Part shown: positions 10,301 to 18,230 of the stretch, in pieces | Layout of the letters: each line of letters opens with the position of its first letter | Numbering within the stretch: the stretch's first letter is position 1 | Assembly: GCF_014651675.1 (NCBI RefSeq) | Contig: NZ_BMXI01000001.1 | Coordinates: 1 to 62,448 of the forward strand | DNA: 62,448 nt | DNA from: Roseibacillus persicicus | Lineage (GTDB): Bacteria > Verrucomicrobiota > Verrucomicrobiia > Verrucomicrobiales > Akkermansiaceae | Reading direction: 5' to 3' | Made by a program: the position numbers and the translations under genes | The notes under the pieces: generated by a model | What the model was told of the DNA's origin: nothing | What the model saw: only the letters and a program-made list of their open reading frames with translations | Database searches by the model: none

Positions 10301-11052
10301 GCCGGTTCCATACGATAGATCCATCCCTCTTTCTCCTTCCGGAAGGGCTGGGCGACTTGAGTCCCGTTGGCGAGGTCGAGAATGATCTCGGGCAGGTCTG
10401 CTCCCGAGTAATCGAGCCTGACCTCAATCGCTCCCCCAGCCATCACCTCCAAGTCCCCGGGCCGAAGAATCAACTGAAAGGCCCCGGCATTGCCCAAATT
10501 CGAAAAAGGAGCCACCGACCGGACAATCAGACGGCTGGCCACCCGAGGAGCGAAAACCAGAGTCAGCAACAGAATCAACGCCGCAGCCGACGCCATCCAG
10601 CGCCATCGCTTGGTTCCCCTCCCCGCGCGAACCTCATTATTAGCATCGAGAAGGAGGGCATCCTCTTCCGCGGCCTGAACCAAGGACTCAAGGAGCTCGG
10701 CCGAAGCGGCGTTTTGCCCGGAGAGTTCCAGCGCACTGCTAAGGCGCTCCTCCAACTCGGGATGTCGGTTCTCCAACCAGCGGGCGATTCGGATCAAACT
10801 CAGCTTTTGAAAAAACGGCGCAAACCCGACAAAACCAGCCCAGACCAGAACACCCATCCAAAGAAGAAAAATTGTCCAGCGCGCTCCCGCTGGCAACGGG
10901 GCAAAAATCCAGTCGGCGGCCATGGAGAGCAGGAGACCACCTAGAAAGACCGCCCCCATCAAGAGCCCTCCCCGCAACAACTGAACCCGCCTCACCCGCA
11001 GGCGAAGAGCCTGCAGCTGTCGCTCGATTTCGCGGGTAGGACGATCTTTCAT
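7309..11052 (-). CDS. DUF4175-type giant membrane-anchored coiled-coil protein
   Basis: A 1247-residue protein. Two transmembrane helices lie near residues 28-48 and 58-80 and a third near 150-170. A beta-rich region follows (about 185-500). Most of the second half (about 520-1180) is Gln/Glu/Ala/Lys-rich coiled coil, and the tail is Pro/Asp-rich (about 1185-1247). The architecture is that of the DUF4175 family found near MoxR/BatA-type operons in Planctomycetota, Verrucomicrobiota and Bacteroidota. No MoxR ATPase or vWA protein is present here. The TGA overlaps the ATG of the prenyltransferase-repeat gene, which indicates translational coupling. It probably acts as a periplasmic or envelope scaffold; the function is not known for the family. 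Confidence 0.8.
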   Translation of the reverse strand: MKDRPTREIERQLQALRLRVRRVQLLRGGLLMGAVFLGGLLLSMAADWIFAPLPAGARWTIFLLWMGVLVWAGFVGFAPFFQKLSLIRIARWLENRHPELEERLSSALELSGQNAASAELLESLVQAAEEDALLLDANNEVRAGRGTKRWRWMASAAALILLLTLVFAPRVASRLIVRSVAPFSNLGNAGAFQLILRPGDLEVMAGGAIEVRLDYSGADLPEIILDLANGTQVAQPFRKEKEGWIYRMEPARESFLYRARAGRALSDQYSATVHPQPRILAGTLKRVFPKYTGLLDEEGDVVEGVEAVIGTEVTLSARLNTPVQSTWIELPSGQELPFHIENSSEGASVSGSIFMTGGLVGEAILRSSHRLGNEVELVRFPLRALEDRAPEVTFLSPQQMEIKVHPSDEIPLGYEVKEDFGLKSVVLELEGGGAVREEVECELPLKIGSLRSELYRGSKSLRVAELMERFQGTSEVRVRLRAEDKRPPRLQGPGRGFSGWLVIRIDQGAQSLAQRVLTDEHRDARDGIEKAIRATREAEQKMQQNRSHLVKGERNEHSQKLTAATQEKLGEAQAELKELAARMEQGIHAAKAPEVVEAAGKVSKALRSFEEVPLQDGRDERHKEMEEAFTHTREAIKQLEQIRNQIDQDKSKVDDLARLESLAQKQRELARQANKQAEKLPQEKDFTQWQEKQKAVAEEVKSQLWNRPEAMAEVLGQQAEEARELAEKSRDIAAEQKALSELAGAIEQGEDVQSESEQDVREQIKQAQQSLAQDISKASHDGERVDGVKESLKEAAREAREMVGQIAQKKDEQAMQSAERSEGSLRKASDLSAGNEASGNPRPSSSELSDLADRQEALALSAEALANDDPMKAAKLLAESQQARSERSAEKLEELLETEQGSIAGEIQKQLTQAREAMSPLANEWSEAAARAQNAKEAFQNKSLPAAAEEAGESAESLKTTAAKAQELAKSGSVKASAATEELSKLAERQEQVAKAAQALSAGQMKEALTQLQELSQAEASSLRGKIQSIPQLHGSALGQAGHESQRGEQQAKQAYQEAGQGNLGQAVRQHGEAERSFEKTASSLEKAARQLAEQAQKAAQQPERQHLAPTAVGEMAEAFQRTGQAAREEGAAGAAKRASQAAKALAEAAQSSRQQMQGRSPAQPSAPDQRDQPTGMPGEDATDVPMRQEEQAGGVPPELARLGIDAEDWEKIQNSLNKDVGGEGDPEVPADYRGLVKDYFQTMSEQ

Positions 11053-11172
11053 GGGGGTCGCAGGATAGAAAACTGGCCATTCGGCGCAAGTTTATCAATC
11101 TGCGGAGAAGAATCCATCCTCTCGTCCCCGCCCCCAGCTCGGCCATTCCGGGCTGCCCGCTTTGCCCAAGAG

Positions 11173-12126
11173 CTACTTTTTCTGCCAAAGGTCACCCTTT
11201 TCCATCAGTGCCTCAGGGCCGTCCCCCTGCAACCACTCCATAGCTTCCTGCTCTCCCCGGAGAAAACTTTCCCAAAAGGCCGTGCTCAAAGCCTGAATCA
11301 CCCGATGATGATTGGGGTTGTCACTTTCCCCACCGTCCCTCGCATCAGAAAAAGCGTGATGTTCGGCGTCTTTCAGAACCAATTCGAACTTATTCCCCTT
11401 CGGTAAGGCGGGATAGACTTCACGGCGACTCGCCGGAGCGGTCCTCCCGATAGGGCTGCCATCCTTCGTTCCAGTCATCAGCATCATCGGCATTTTGATT
11501 CCTGAGAAAGCAGCCTCGGCCGAGCCCATCCTGGGAGCGCTGGGACTGAGGGCCAGAGCGGCATCAATCCGTTCGTCCGCGTAGCGGGCCCCGAGAGGGC
11601 CAAAACGCTGCCCCGCAATGGCCTGGGTCGTCACCGCTCCGTAGGAATGACCGCCCACTCCGATTCGTTCGAGATTCATTCGGCCTGAGAGGACGTGCCC
11701 TTTCTCGATCTGCCACTTCTCCAGCTGGTCCAAGGTGGCGGGGACATCCCTCATCCGGTCCTGAAAAGTCCTTCCATTCGCTGCCGTCATCATCGCATCC
11801 CGTCGCTTTCCCAATGGAGCGTCCTCCCAGACTGAGGTATCGCTGCCGATATGCTGCATGGCGACCACCAGAAATCCCCGCCCCGCCCAGTGCTGACCGA
11901 GATAATTCCCAACTTCGCGCGAGCCCCCCAGCCCGTGACTCAACAAGATGACCGGAGCGGGATTCGAGTCTTCCGGCAGATAAATTTTAAGCGGCACCTC
12001 GCGCCCTCCGTATCGAAAGCTCATCAACTTGGTTTCCACTTTTCCCTCTTTACTCAAGGGGTCGTAGTCTTCGGCCGCGAGAGGACAGAGCGATAGCAGA
12101 AGGAGGGAAAAGAGAATTGGGTTCAT
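11173..12126 (-). CDS. Secreted alpha/beta hydrolase (PAF-acetylhydrolase / dienelactone-hydrolase-like)
   Basis: A 317-residue exported esterase-type hydrolase with signal peptide MNPILFSLLLLSLCPLAAED. The oxyanion-hole region LLSHGLGGSR is at 61-70, the nucleophile elbow GGHSYGA has Ser161, the acid is likely Asp in TGTKDGSP (about 222), and the His is in AEHHAF (about 255). The arrangement fits the large PAF-AH-like and chlorophyllase-like hydrolase group. The substrate cannot be told from sequence. It precedes the DUF4175 gene by 120 bases on the same strand. Confidence 0.85.
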   Translation of the reverse strand: MNPILFSLLLLSLCPLAAEDYDPLSKEGKVETKLMSFRYGGREVPLKIYLPEDSNPAPVILLSHGLGGSREVGNYLGQHWAGRGFLVVAMQHIGSDTSVWEDAPLGKRRDAMMTAANGRTFQDRMRDVPATLDQLEKWQIEKGHVLSGRMNLERIGVGGHSYGAVTTQAIAGQRFGPLGARYADERIDAALALSPSAPRMGSAEAAFSGIKMPMMLMTGTKDGSPIGRTAPASRREVYPALPKGNKFELVLKDAEHHAFSDARDGGESDNPNHHRVIQALSTAFWESFLRGEQEAMEWLQGDGPEALMEKGDLWQKK

Positions 12127-12277
12127 TCCCCAATCAACCCCAAAACTCCGAAAAAGTTGCTTGGACGAAAGCCAAGATGAGCGAAACTAGGGCGAAAAGA
12201 GCTCCTTCCGATTATGACGGGCTCGCAGTCACACCCGAGGCTGGTTAGAAATTAAGAAAACCTTATAAAGCCGTCAC

Positions 12278-13135
12278 GTGAGAGAAGAGACAACCACCTT
12301 GCCCTATCTTTTGCGGTTGCTTGACGATGAGCAGCCTGATGTCCGACGCGAAGTCTTCGCCCAACTTGCCAACTTTGGCGGCGATTTGAGCGATCAGGTC
12401 GCAGGATTAGGCATCGACTTGTCAATCGCAGACCGCGAAGTTCTATCCGGACTGCTGCAACCTGCCAGGCGCGAAGCCTTGCGGGAAGCATGGTTCACCC
12501 CGACCCGTGCCCTCTTGGATCCTGACGGTGACTGGGATCTCTTTGAGGCCTTTCTGCGGATGATCTCCGACTACCTGCACGACGGAGTCACTCTTCGCCC
12601 TTCCATGTCCGATCTCTTGGACGATTTGGCAGACGAGTCAGCCGAGTTGGAGCTAAACGATCCCATTCCGCTGGCCAGCTGGCTCTTCGATGGAGAACGC
12701 CTGCAGGCCAACAAGAAGAACTACTACAGCCCCCGCAACTCCGACCTCGCGGCCGTGATCGAGCGCGGAGTGGGCAACCCCCTTTCTCTCTCCCTCATCC
12801 TCATTCTTATCGCCCAGCGCCGGAAGATTCCCGTCTATGGTTGCAACTACCCCGGGCACTTCCTCTGCTGGACCGACACCTCCTCCGGCCCCCTGGTCAT
12901 CGATCCCTACAACAAAGCCCGCACCCTCGCGGTCAAACAAATCATCGCCAACAACCCTGGCATCTCAACCACCAGTCGCGACGCCCTTTCCGCCCCCGCC
13001 CGCCAAATCGACATGCTGCGGAGAGTCCTTTCCAACCTGGCTCATGCCTACACCAAGAGCGACTCCGATGACGACTTGGTCTTGATCAAAGAGCTGACTG
13101 ACAGCCTCGATGAAGTCGAACTTGCCGCACTCTGA
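12278..13135 (+). CDS. SirB1-type transglutaminase-like family protein
   Basis: A 285-residue protein starting at GTG 12278. The N-terminal 60 residues read like HEAT-type helices (LDDEQPDVRREVFAQLANFG). The SirB1/transglutaminase-like core follows, with the family signature GVGNPLSLSLILI...GCNYPGHFL at about 164-196. The Cys of true transglutaminases is not conserved in this family, and catalysis is unproven. It is cytoplasmic. The last 26 bases overlap the start of the hydrolase gene downstream, so the two are co-translated. Confidence 0.8.
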   Translation: MREETTTLPYLLRLLDDEQPDVRREVFAQLANFGGDLSDQVAGLGIDLSIADREVLSGLLQPARREALREAWFTPTRALLDPDGDWDLFEAFLRMISDYLHDGVTLRPSMSDLLDDLADESAELELNDPIPLASWLFDGERLQANKKNYYSPRNSDLAAVIERGVGNPLSLSLILILIAQRRKIPVYGCNYPGHFLCWTDTSSGPLVIDPYNKARTLAVKQIIANNPGISTTSRDALSAPARQIDMLRRVLSNLAHAYTKSDSDDDLVLIKELTDSLDEVELAAL

Positions 13136-13958
13136 AGAAAAACAAGTCGGCGGACATAAGCTGACTTGGCACCAATGGCGCCCTGGGACAAGCGCTCTCC
13201 GGGGGGCCGTCTTCTTTCTCCACGGCCAAGGGGACTACGGCGAACGCTATCAAGAGATTGCGGAGCAATTCATCGCGGAAGGCATCGCCTTCACCACCTG
13301 CGACCTCCCCGGCCACGGGCGCTCACCCGGCAAGCGGGGCCATATTCCCTCTCTCCAGGTTGTCAAAGAAGCCAGCGAACTGGGCCTTCGCGAAGCTCGT
13401 GAATTGACGGGCGACAAGCCGGTAGGCTTTGGTGGACATTCCGTCGGAGGCCTCCTCGCGCTCTATCTTCTGGGTGAACTGCAGGCGCCGGACTTCAGCT
13501 GGATCAGCTCTCCTCTTCTCAAGGCGGAGGCCGGGCAGGCTCCCTGGAAACCTGTTCTGCTGCGTCCACTTTCACGCGTCCTGCCAACCATCACCCTTTC
13601 AACCGGAGTCACCGCTGACATGTGCCGCCAGTATCTCCCCGGGGAGTCGGCAAAGGACCACCTGCAGTTCCACAACCGCATCTCGCTCAGCTGGGGACGG
13701 GAGCTCATCGACCTTTCAAAGCTGGTACGCGAAAACCCCGACCGGCTTCCCAAGAAAACGCCTCTGCTAATCACCCAAGGTGGGCGCGACCGCATCTGCC
13801 CGCCCGAGTTTTGCCAACAGTTTGCGTCCGCGATCAATCGCGAGAACTTCGAATTCCGGTTCTATCCTGAGGCTCGCCATGAACCCTTTTCAGACGAACA
13901 GCGGGGGGAAGTCTTTCACAACCTTCGGCAGTGGCTCCGCCAAATCCTCTCGCAGTGA
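13110..13958 (+). CDS. Alpha/beta hydrolase, lysophospholipase / monoacylglycerol-lipase-like
   Basis: A 282-residue cytoplasmic alpha/beta hydrolase of the serine aminopeptidase S33 / PldB group. FFLHGQGDYGERY (35-47) forms the oxyanion hole, GHGRSPGKRGH is the family's second motif, GGHSVGG carries Ser111, QGGRDRICP the acid (about 230), and ARHEPFSDE the His (about 257). The start lies inside the SirB1-like gene (26-base overlap). menE begins 45 bases downstream, which raises the possibility of a menaquinone step (MenH is also an alpha/beta hydrolase), but the GHGRS plus GHSVGG pattern fits lipases better. Confidence 0.82.
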   Translation: MKSNLPHSEEKQVGGHKLTWHQWRPGTSALRGAVFFLHGQGDYGERYQEIAEQFIAEGIAFTTCDLPGHGRSPGKRGHIPSLQVVKEASELGLREARELTGDKPVGFGGHSVGGLLALYLLGELQAPDFSWISSPLLKAEAGQAPWKPVLLRPLSRVLPTITLSTGVTADMCRQYLPGESAKDHLQFHNRISLSWGRELIDLSKLVRENPDRLPKKTPLLITQGGRDRICPPEFCQQFASAINRENFEFRFYPEARHEPFSDEQRGEVFHNLRQWLRQILSQ

Positions 13959-14003
13959 CTGTCCCCTCTTGCGCGATCCTCCGAGCGGGCCCAAGTTGAA
14001 GCC

Positions 14004-15071
14004 ATGCTCAGCGTTTACTCCCCACCTCATCTTCGGGAAGATGGCGAGCGCTTGGCCGCCAAGCATCCGGAGCTGTCGGGCTACCTCTTTGCAACCAGCG
14101 GAACAACCGGAAGTCCCAAATGGATCCTCCATCGTAGGGAAGGCCTCGACATCTGCGCCGAAACAGTCAACACGCACTTCCACTGCACGGCCTCCGACAC
14201 CTGGGGTCTAGCTCTGCCGGAGTTCCATGTCGGCGGATTCTGCCTCACCCACCGCGCCCGACAGGCCGGCGGGCAGTTGGCGCGCTTCGAACAAAAGTGG
14301 GACGCAACCTCCTTTTCCCTTTGGGTTCGAGAAAACAAGGTCACCATCACCTCCCTCGTCCCCACCCAGGTTTTTGACCTCGTTAAAGAAAAACAAACCG
14401 CCCCACCCAAACTTCGCCTCGCCCTCATCGGCGGCGAACATCTAAACAATACTCTGCACGCAAAAGCAATCGCACTGGGCTGGCCACTGGTCACAAGTTA
14501 TGGAATGACCGAAACCGCGGGCCTCATCGCTGCCAGCAAAGTCGGCGATACTCACCTTCGCCCCTTACCCGGCTGGGTCTTGGCGAAGGGGCAGGAAGGA
14601 CAACTCACCATCGCCGGCCCCGGACTCTTTGCCGGATACCTAGCTGAGAGCGGACTCACCGAAACAGAAATACCCTTTTCTACTAAAGACCTAGTAGATT
14701 TCAAAGACGGCCTTCTCGAGGTCCGGGGACGCTGTGATGATCAGATTAAAATTCGCGGGGAACTCGTCGACCTCCACAACTTGCGCGCGGGCTTGGCCGA
14801 ACTGATTCCTTCCCGCCGCACGACAGTGATCGCTCTTCCCGAGGAGCGCTGTGGCTACCAACTCTTTCCCGTCATCGAAGGCCCCCAGGCATTTGACCAA
14901 GAGATTTCGCATTGGAACAATCAGCTCCCGGCCTTCTCCCGATGTCAGTCCGCCGTCTTTCTAACAGACTGGCCGAAAACCCCTTTGGGAAAGATCGATT
15001 TCCGCGCTCTCACCGAACAGATTTCAAGACGACAGGATTATCTGTTGCGCAAAGCGACCTCCCGAGACTAA
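14004..15071 (+). CDS. menE: o-Succinylbenzoate-CoA ligase-like AMP-forming enzyme
   Basis: A 355-residue member of the ANL adenylating family. It has the P-loop ATSGTTGSPKW (30-40), the A5 motif SYGMTETAG (about 166-174), the hinge motif GRCDDQIKIRGELVD (about 243-257) and the catalytic lysine in KTPLGKID (about 330). The protein is about 100-150 residues shorter than usual acyl-CoA synthetases, which is typical of the short MenE form in several phyla. The predicted role is activation of o-succinylbenzoate to its CoA thioester in menaquinone synthesis. No other men gene is in the window apart from the doubtful hydrolase upstream, so the substrate is inferred. Confidence 0.75.
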   Translation: MLSVYSPPHLREDGERLAAKHPELSGYLFATSGTTGSPKWILHRREGLDICAETVNTHFHCTASDTWGLALPEFHVGGFCLTHRARQAGGQLARFEQKWDATSFSLWVRENKVTITSLVPTQVFDLVKEKQTAPPKLRLALIGGEHLNNTLHAKAIALGWPLVTSYGMTETAGLIAASKVGDTHLRPLPGWVLAKGQEGQLTIAGPGLFAGYLAESGLTETEIPFSTKDLVDFKDGLLEVRGRCDDQIKIRGELVDLHNLRAGLAELIPSRRTTVIALPEERCGYQLFPVIEGPQAFDQEISHWNNQLPAFSRCQSAVFLTDWPKTPLGKIDFRALTEQISRRQDYLLRKATSRD

Positions 15072-15192
15072 TGTTATAGGTCTTGAAAATTTCAGGAAAG
15101 CAGTCCCGATTGGCACCCTCCTTGCTGGAGGGGTGTATGAGACTCGCTTTATCAGGACTCTCCCAATTTTATCCTTTGTCCGAGAACCGCTT

Positions 15193-16719
15193 ATGCAGAC
15201 CATTGACGGATCACAGATCCAAATTTTCGAAGAAGAAGTCCCACCCCGCTCCCCTTCTAACAAGGGCAAACCCCCAATCCTGACCAAGGCAAAAGCCAAA
15301 GAACTCGGGCTCGTCGCTCCGTCCACTTTAGGTAAGAACTTTGTTCTCGATACGAACGTCTTGCTCCACGATCCAGGATGCTTGGATCGATTCACGGATA
15401 ACCACATTTGCCTCCCCGCGGATGTGCTCTCCGAGCTTGACCGCTTCAAGAATGAGCAGAGCGAGCGCGGAGCCAACGCCCGTCAGGTTCACCGTACCCT
15501 AACCCAACTTTTCTCGAACGGACAGAGCCCTACCGCCGGGGTAACCACTGCCGGAGGCGGTTCGATTCGCCTGGTGGTTTTTGACCCCAATCTCTGTGGA
15601 AAGACCACGGAGAGCATGCAGCAGTTCTTCCGGGTCTTCCCCGACCGCACCCGGGTGGACCACCGAATCCTGGGAGCAGCTTTGTTAGTTGCCCAACACA
15701 ACAATCCACCGGTGATTGTGGTCACGAAGGACCTGAATATGCAGCTGAAGGCCAAGGCTGTCGGGATCGAGTGCGAGGACTACCTCAACGACAAAGTCGA
15801 CCCCAAGGAAATCTCTACCTACGACCTCCCAAGGGTCGAAGTCAGCCCCAGCGACCTTCAGGGCTTTGCCAGCAAAGGAATACTCTACAACGAAGAAGCC
15901 TCCGAGGGGCTCGTCGTCAACGAATACGTTCTCCTCAAAGCCGGTCCGAAGCAAACTATGCCGGCCCGGGTCAATAAGGAAGGCGAGTTCGTCCGGCTCG
16001 CTATTCCCGAGGCCATCCGCATCCCGAACGGAACCAGCCTGAAGCCGCTGAATCTGGGTCAGAAGTGCCTCATCGACGCCCTCCTCAATCCCGACATTTC
16101 TCTAGTGACTTGTTATGGCCAGGCGGGAACAGGAAAGACCCTCGTGGCGATTGCCGCCGCATTGAGCGAGGTCTTCGCCCGCAATTATAATGGCCTCACG
16201 GTGAGTCGACCCGTTGTCGCAATGGGCGAGGGAATCGGATTTCTTCCGGGAACACTTGATGAAAAGATGCGCCCTTGGTTGCAGCCAGTTTATGACGCCC
16301 TTGACCTCTTGATGGTCCCCCCCGCCACCAAAGGCCCCCGCCGCAAGCAAGGAAAGGCCAATGATTCCGCAGACACCGGCATCAAGCCTTACGACAAACT
16401 GATCGAGCAGGGCATCATCGAGGTGGAAGCCCTCTGCTACATCCGGGGACGCTCCATTCCCAACCGCTTCTTCGTCTTGGACGAAGCCCAACAACTCACT
16501 CCCCAGGAGGCAAAGACCATCGTCACCCGAATGTCCCGAGGCTCCAAACTGGTCCTCGTGGGCGACCCCGCGCAGATTGATAATCCCTATGTGGACAGCC
16601 GTTCCAACGGACTCGTCTACACTCGCAAACGCCTGAAGGGTCAGCCCTTTGTCGCTCACGTCTCCCTCAGCCGGGGAGAGCGCAGCCCCTTGGCCGAAGC
16701 GGGCGCACAGATGATGTGA
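15193..16719 (+). CDS. PIN-domain / PhoH-like ATPase fusion
   Basis: A 508-residue protein from ATG 15193 (MQTIDGS). The frame is open from 15133 but those residues are not family-like. The N-terminal PIN nuclease domain starts at KNFVLDTNVLLHD (about 51-63) and has further acidic residues in LDRFKNEQ and VVTKDLNMQ. The C-terminal PhoH P-loop ATPase/helicase domain has Walker A GQAGTGKT (about 309) and Walker B FFVLDEAQQL (about 430). The domain order is that of the YlaK/PhoH2 family, proposed to unwind and cleave RNA. It sits alone between menE and a lipoprotein gene and is not preceded by a small antitoxin gene. Confidence 0.92.
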   Translation: MQTIDGSQIQIFEEEVPPRSPSNKGKPPILTKAKAKELGLVAPSTLGKNFVLDTNVLLHDPGCLDRFTDNHICLPADVLSELDRFKNEQSERGANARQVHRTLTQLFSNGQSPTAGVTTAGGGSIRLVVFDPNLCGKTTESMQQFFRVFPDRTRVDHRILGAALLVAQHNNPPVIVVTKDLNMQLKAKAVGIECEDYLNDKVDPKEISTYDLPRVEVSPSDLQGFASKGILYNEEASEGLVVNEYVLLKAGPKQTMPARVNKEGEFVRLAIPEAIRIPNGTSLKPLNLGQKCLIDALLNPDISLVTCYGQAGTGKTLVAIAAALSEVFARNYNGLTVSRPVVAMGEGIGFLPGTLDEKMRPWLQPVYDALDLLMVPPATKGPRRKQGKANDSADTGIKPYDKLIEQGIIEVEALCYIRGRSIPNRFFVLDEAQQLTPQEAKTIVTRMSRGSKLVLVGDPAQIDNPYVDSRSNGLVYTRKRLKGQPFVAHVSLSRGERSPLAEAGAQMM

Positions 16720-16806
16720 TCGGTAACTCCTTCGCTTTTCCATAAGATGTAAGCCATTTCCGTGAATTGACTTTCTGAGGGATAACCCTACGTTCCTCCG
16801 TTGCTG

Positions 16807-17370
16807 ATGCGCGGTTCTCTTTTCATACTTCTCCTTTTTGCCTGCTTGGGCTTGCCGAGTTGCGGCCGTCATTCGGGCGTGGAGAGAGAAGACTTGGACC
16901 CGGGCTTGGTTCGCGAGATTCAGGCCCTTGGCAACCGCAACTGGATTGTCATCGCCGACCAGTCCTTTCCCCTCCATACCCGACGCGGAGTCAGGACCCT
17001 CATTGTTGATAAAGAGATTCCCGAAGTCCTTGGTGGCGTGCTGGACGTTTTGGAAAGCCAGCAACACGTGAGCCCCATCTTCTATCGGACCCGTGAACTG
17101 AACTTCGTGGAGAACGATGCCGCCCCCGGAATCGATAGCTACCGGACCGCCGTCGACGAGGCCCTACGAGGACATCATATCCGTGATTTCCAATATCGTT
17201 ATCTGTCTGTGGTGCTCGAGGATGATTCAAAGATTTTTGCCGTTCTTGTTATCAAGACCAAAACGGCGCTCCCCTACTCCTCCATCTTCATCGAGCTCGA
17301 TAGCGGCTTCTGGGACCAGAAGTCAGAGGAGCAATTGCGCAAGAAGATGGAGAGTTCCCCAGGCTCATGA
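16807..17370 (+). CDS. RbsD/FucU-like fold lipoprotein
   Basis: A 187-residue protein. ATG 16807 starts a signal peptide with lipobox LPSC (mature Cys near residue 19); a TTG lies two codons upstream. The mature part resembles the RbsD/FucU sugar pyranase-mutarotase fold: ALGNRNWIVIADQSFP aligns with the N-terminal 'LGHxDxLVVCDAGLP' element, IPEVLGGVLDVLE with 'VPSFLxVLxxVL', and VIKTKTALPYSSIFI with the C-terminal 'VIRTGECxPYANIIL' element. The catalytic His of RbsD (GHTD) is Asn here, so mutarotase activity is doubtful. Export of this fold is odd, since RbsD is cytoplasmic. The stop overlaps the next start (ATGA). Fold call by eye, moderate certainty. Confidence 0.6.
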   Translation: MRGSLFILLLFACLGLPSCGRHSGVEREDLDPGLVREIQALGNRNWIVIADQSFPLHTRRGVRTLIVDKEIPEVLGGVLDVLESQQHVSPIFYRTRELNFVENDAAPGIDSYRTAVDEALRGHHIRDFQYRYLSVVLEDDSKIFAVLVIKTKTALPYSSIFIELDSGFWDQKSEEQLRKKMESSPGS

Positions 17371-17690
17371 AAGTGGATGAAGTGGCTCTTACAAAAGAGC
17401 GAGAAGAAGCCTGGATAGGCGATGCCGTGCTCGCGCTCTATGTCCGCGAGTGGATTCTAGCTCGAGGCGAGGGCCTGGATGGCGAGGCTTTCATTCGCTT
17501 CACGTCCAATGATTTTTTGCGCCTCCATGGCAACCCGACTTCGGTGGAAGCCGAGATTGGGAGAGTCTATCAGGACAACGATCTGCAAGCGGGCTTCGAC
17601 TGGATCGAGACCAATCTCCTGCCCCGCTTCCTCAATCGCGAAAAGCAGTTGGCCGCCCGCGACAAGGCCGGCCGCAAGAAAAAGCGATAG
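17367..17690 (+). CDS. Mini-ribonuclease III-like protein
   Basis: A 107-residue protein, coupled to the RbsD-like gene by ATGA. EEAWIGDAVLALYVREWIL (about 12-30) matches the RNase III signature 'LEFLGDAVLxLxVxxxL', and VEAEIGRVYQDNDLQAGFDWI (about 57-77) aligns with the second helix 'FEALIGAIYLDGGLEAA'. There is no double-stranded-RNA-binding domain and the tail is basic (AGRKKKR). Length and layout suggest a single-domain enzyme of the Mini-III kind, which in Bacillus trims 23S rRNA ends. The Asp of the second acidic pair is not evident, so activity needs proof. Confidence 0.65.
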   Translation: MKVDEVALTKEREEAWIGDAVLALYVREWILARGEGLDGEAFIRFTSNDFLRLHGNPTSVEAEIGRVYQDNDLQAGFDWIETNLLPRFLNREKQLAARDKAGRKKKR

Positions 17691-17711
17691 GTAGATCTTC
17701 TGCGGACTCCC

Positions 17712-18077
17712 TCAGTTGCCAGCCAAGCCTCTCTCGAAGCGCGCTAGAAACTCTACCACCGGGCCAACCGAGTCGCTCAGACCCGCCAAGTTCATCACCA
17801 TCAGGGCGACCAGAACCACGCACATGGTGTAGGCACCCATCGCAGCTACCGGCATTCCTTTGGAAAGCAAGCGACCCAACATTCGGGTCGCCCGCTCTTC
17901 GCCGTGGAATAGATTGACGAGGACCGCAAAGAGAAGAGGACGCTTCTCCGCGAAATGCTCTTGGTAAGTCTCCGGCGAATCCTCGATCTTGCCACCCAGC
18001 TTCCAACCAAAAAGGCTCAGCGAACCCATTGCAAAAGCAATGAGCGCAAGCTCCAGGGCATGACCAAGATCCAACAT
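17712..18077 (-). CDS. Small membrane protein of unknown function
   Basis: A 121-residue protein with hydrophobic helices at about 5-25 and 75-97, separated by a charged segment (EDSPETYQEHFAEKRP). I recognise no family. It is convergent with the mini-RNase III-like gene (21-base gap) and divergent from the ThuA gene. Codon use is like that of its neighbours, so it is likely a real gene. Confidence 0.55.
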   Translation of the reverse strand: MLDLGHALELALIAFAMGSLSLFGWKLGGKIEDSPETYQEHFAEKRPLLFAVLVNLFHGEERATRMLGRLLSKGMPVAAMGAYTMCVVLVALMVMNLAGLSDSVGPVVEFLARFERGLAGN

Positions 18078-18230
18078 CGTCTCTCTTCGTTGAGTGCAAC
18101 TTATGCCTCATTGAAACACTCTCAACAGATATTTTCGCCCAACGAATTCTCCTGTCAGCCAAGTCGATTTCAGTAAAATCCCGAAAAATTCCTTTCCCGT
18201 CATTCGTTCCCTGATTGAATTCCAAAGAAC

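Noticed and set aside
15193-16719. Toxin-antitoxin module because of the PIN domain
   Set aside because: The PIN domain is fused to a PhoH ATPase and no small antitoxin gene precedes it.
16102-17067. A 321-residue minus-strand frame opposite PhoH
   Set aside because: Covers the Walker motifs of PhoH in antisense and has no independent protein features.
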